From Candidatus Nitrosopumilus salarius BD31 (lineage in GTDB: Archaea > Thermoproteota > Nitrososphaeria > Nitrososphaerales > Nitrosopumilaceae): a stretch of 43,032 bases of DNA. A program made the position numbers and the translations under genes. The stretch is from positions 1 through 43,032 of the forward strand of contig NZ_AEXL02000098.1 of assembly GCF_000242875.2 (NCBI RefSeq), in the 5' to 3' direction. Below the pieces are notes generated by a model that saw nothing but the letters and a program-made list of their open reading frames with translations, ran no database searches and was not told the origin of the DNA. Positions 42,977-43,032 of this stretch are shown here, piece by piece; within the stretch, counting starts at the first letter, position 1, and every line of letters begins with the position of its first letter.

Positions 42977-43032
42977 ACAATTCGTCATCTATAAGACGAT
43001 TGTTAGTTTGCTAACGATGTTATCGTCTTTTT
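42977..43032 (+). terminator. Series of short hairpins ending in T5 at the window edge
   Basis: ACAATTCGTC can pair with GACGATTGT (42977-43003, one bulge), GTTAG with CTAAC (43002-43015), and ACGAT with ATCGT (43014-43026), followed by CTTTTT. It may be a terminator or the start of a structured RNA cut by the window end. Confidence 0.3.

Overview
The window reads as the chromosome of a marine ammonia-oxidising thaumarchaeon (Nitrososphaerota), close to Nitrosopumilus. The evidence is low GC throughout, many leaderless genes whose start codon lies about 24-30 nt after an A/T-rich TATA element, frequent TTG starts, a large family of secreted proteins with an MKT(R/K)LLII leader, and core genes typical of these archaea (Thi4, ferredoxin-type nitrite/sulfite reductase, tandem rhodanese, FCY1-like cytosine deaminase). 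No database search was possible; family names come from visible motifs.

Region 1 (1-18.2 kb) is mostly plus strand. It is a run of secreted or membrane proteins, many overlapping stop-to-start, with a CPBP-type membrane protein, a winged-helix regulator with palindromic sites in a divergent promoter, an MFS exporter, a cupredoxin-like protein lacking copper ligands, a cytosine deaminase and an Asp-box (sialidase-like) protein. Several proteins share a Cys-bounded segment ending in L..RGW, a C-terminal ISYFAG domain, or the same leader at DNA level.

Region 2 (about 18.3-36.2 kb) looks like an integrated island. At its left are a 47-residue ribbon-helix-helix (RHH) protein and a 37-residue zinc-finger protein, divergently transcribed around two tandem 10-mers, followed by a RusA-like nuclease and a 3'-5' exonuclease. 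At its right are two membrane proteins and a tyrosine recombinase broken by an in-frame TGA. Between them a minus-strand gene array (33115 down to 20473) encodes a Q-salvage/QNG1-like protein with a C-terminal Cys cluster, a small helix-turn-helix (HTH)-like protein, an RHH-zinc protein, QueC, QueD, a DpdA-like TGT paralogue with a DUF6884-like tail, an unrecognised 638-residue protein, then a DrmA-like helicase, a DrmB-like DUF1998 protein and a DrmC-like phospholipase D (PLD) protein. I read this as a DISARM-like defence core whose DNA methyltransferase is replaced by a 7-deazaguanine (preQ0) DNA-modification module. This is the main discovery candidate.

Region 3 (36.2-43.0 kb) is core-like: Thi4, nitrite/sulfite reductase, tandem rhodanese, a TPR protein and a 549-residue collagen-like protein.

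Caution: at least six genes are broken by one-base shifts, five of them in A/T homopolymers of 5-8 bases. Every repaired frame gives a whole number of codons. Uncorrected read errors in an assembled genome are as likely as real pseudogenes.
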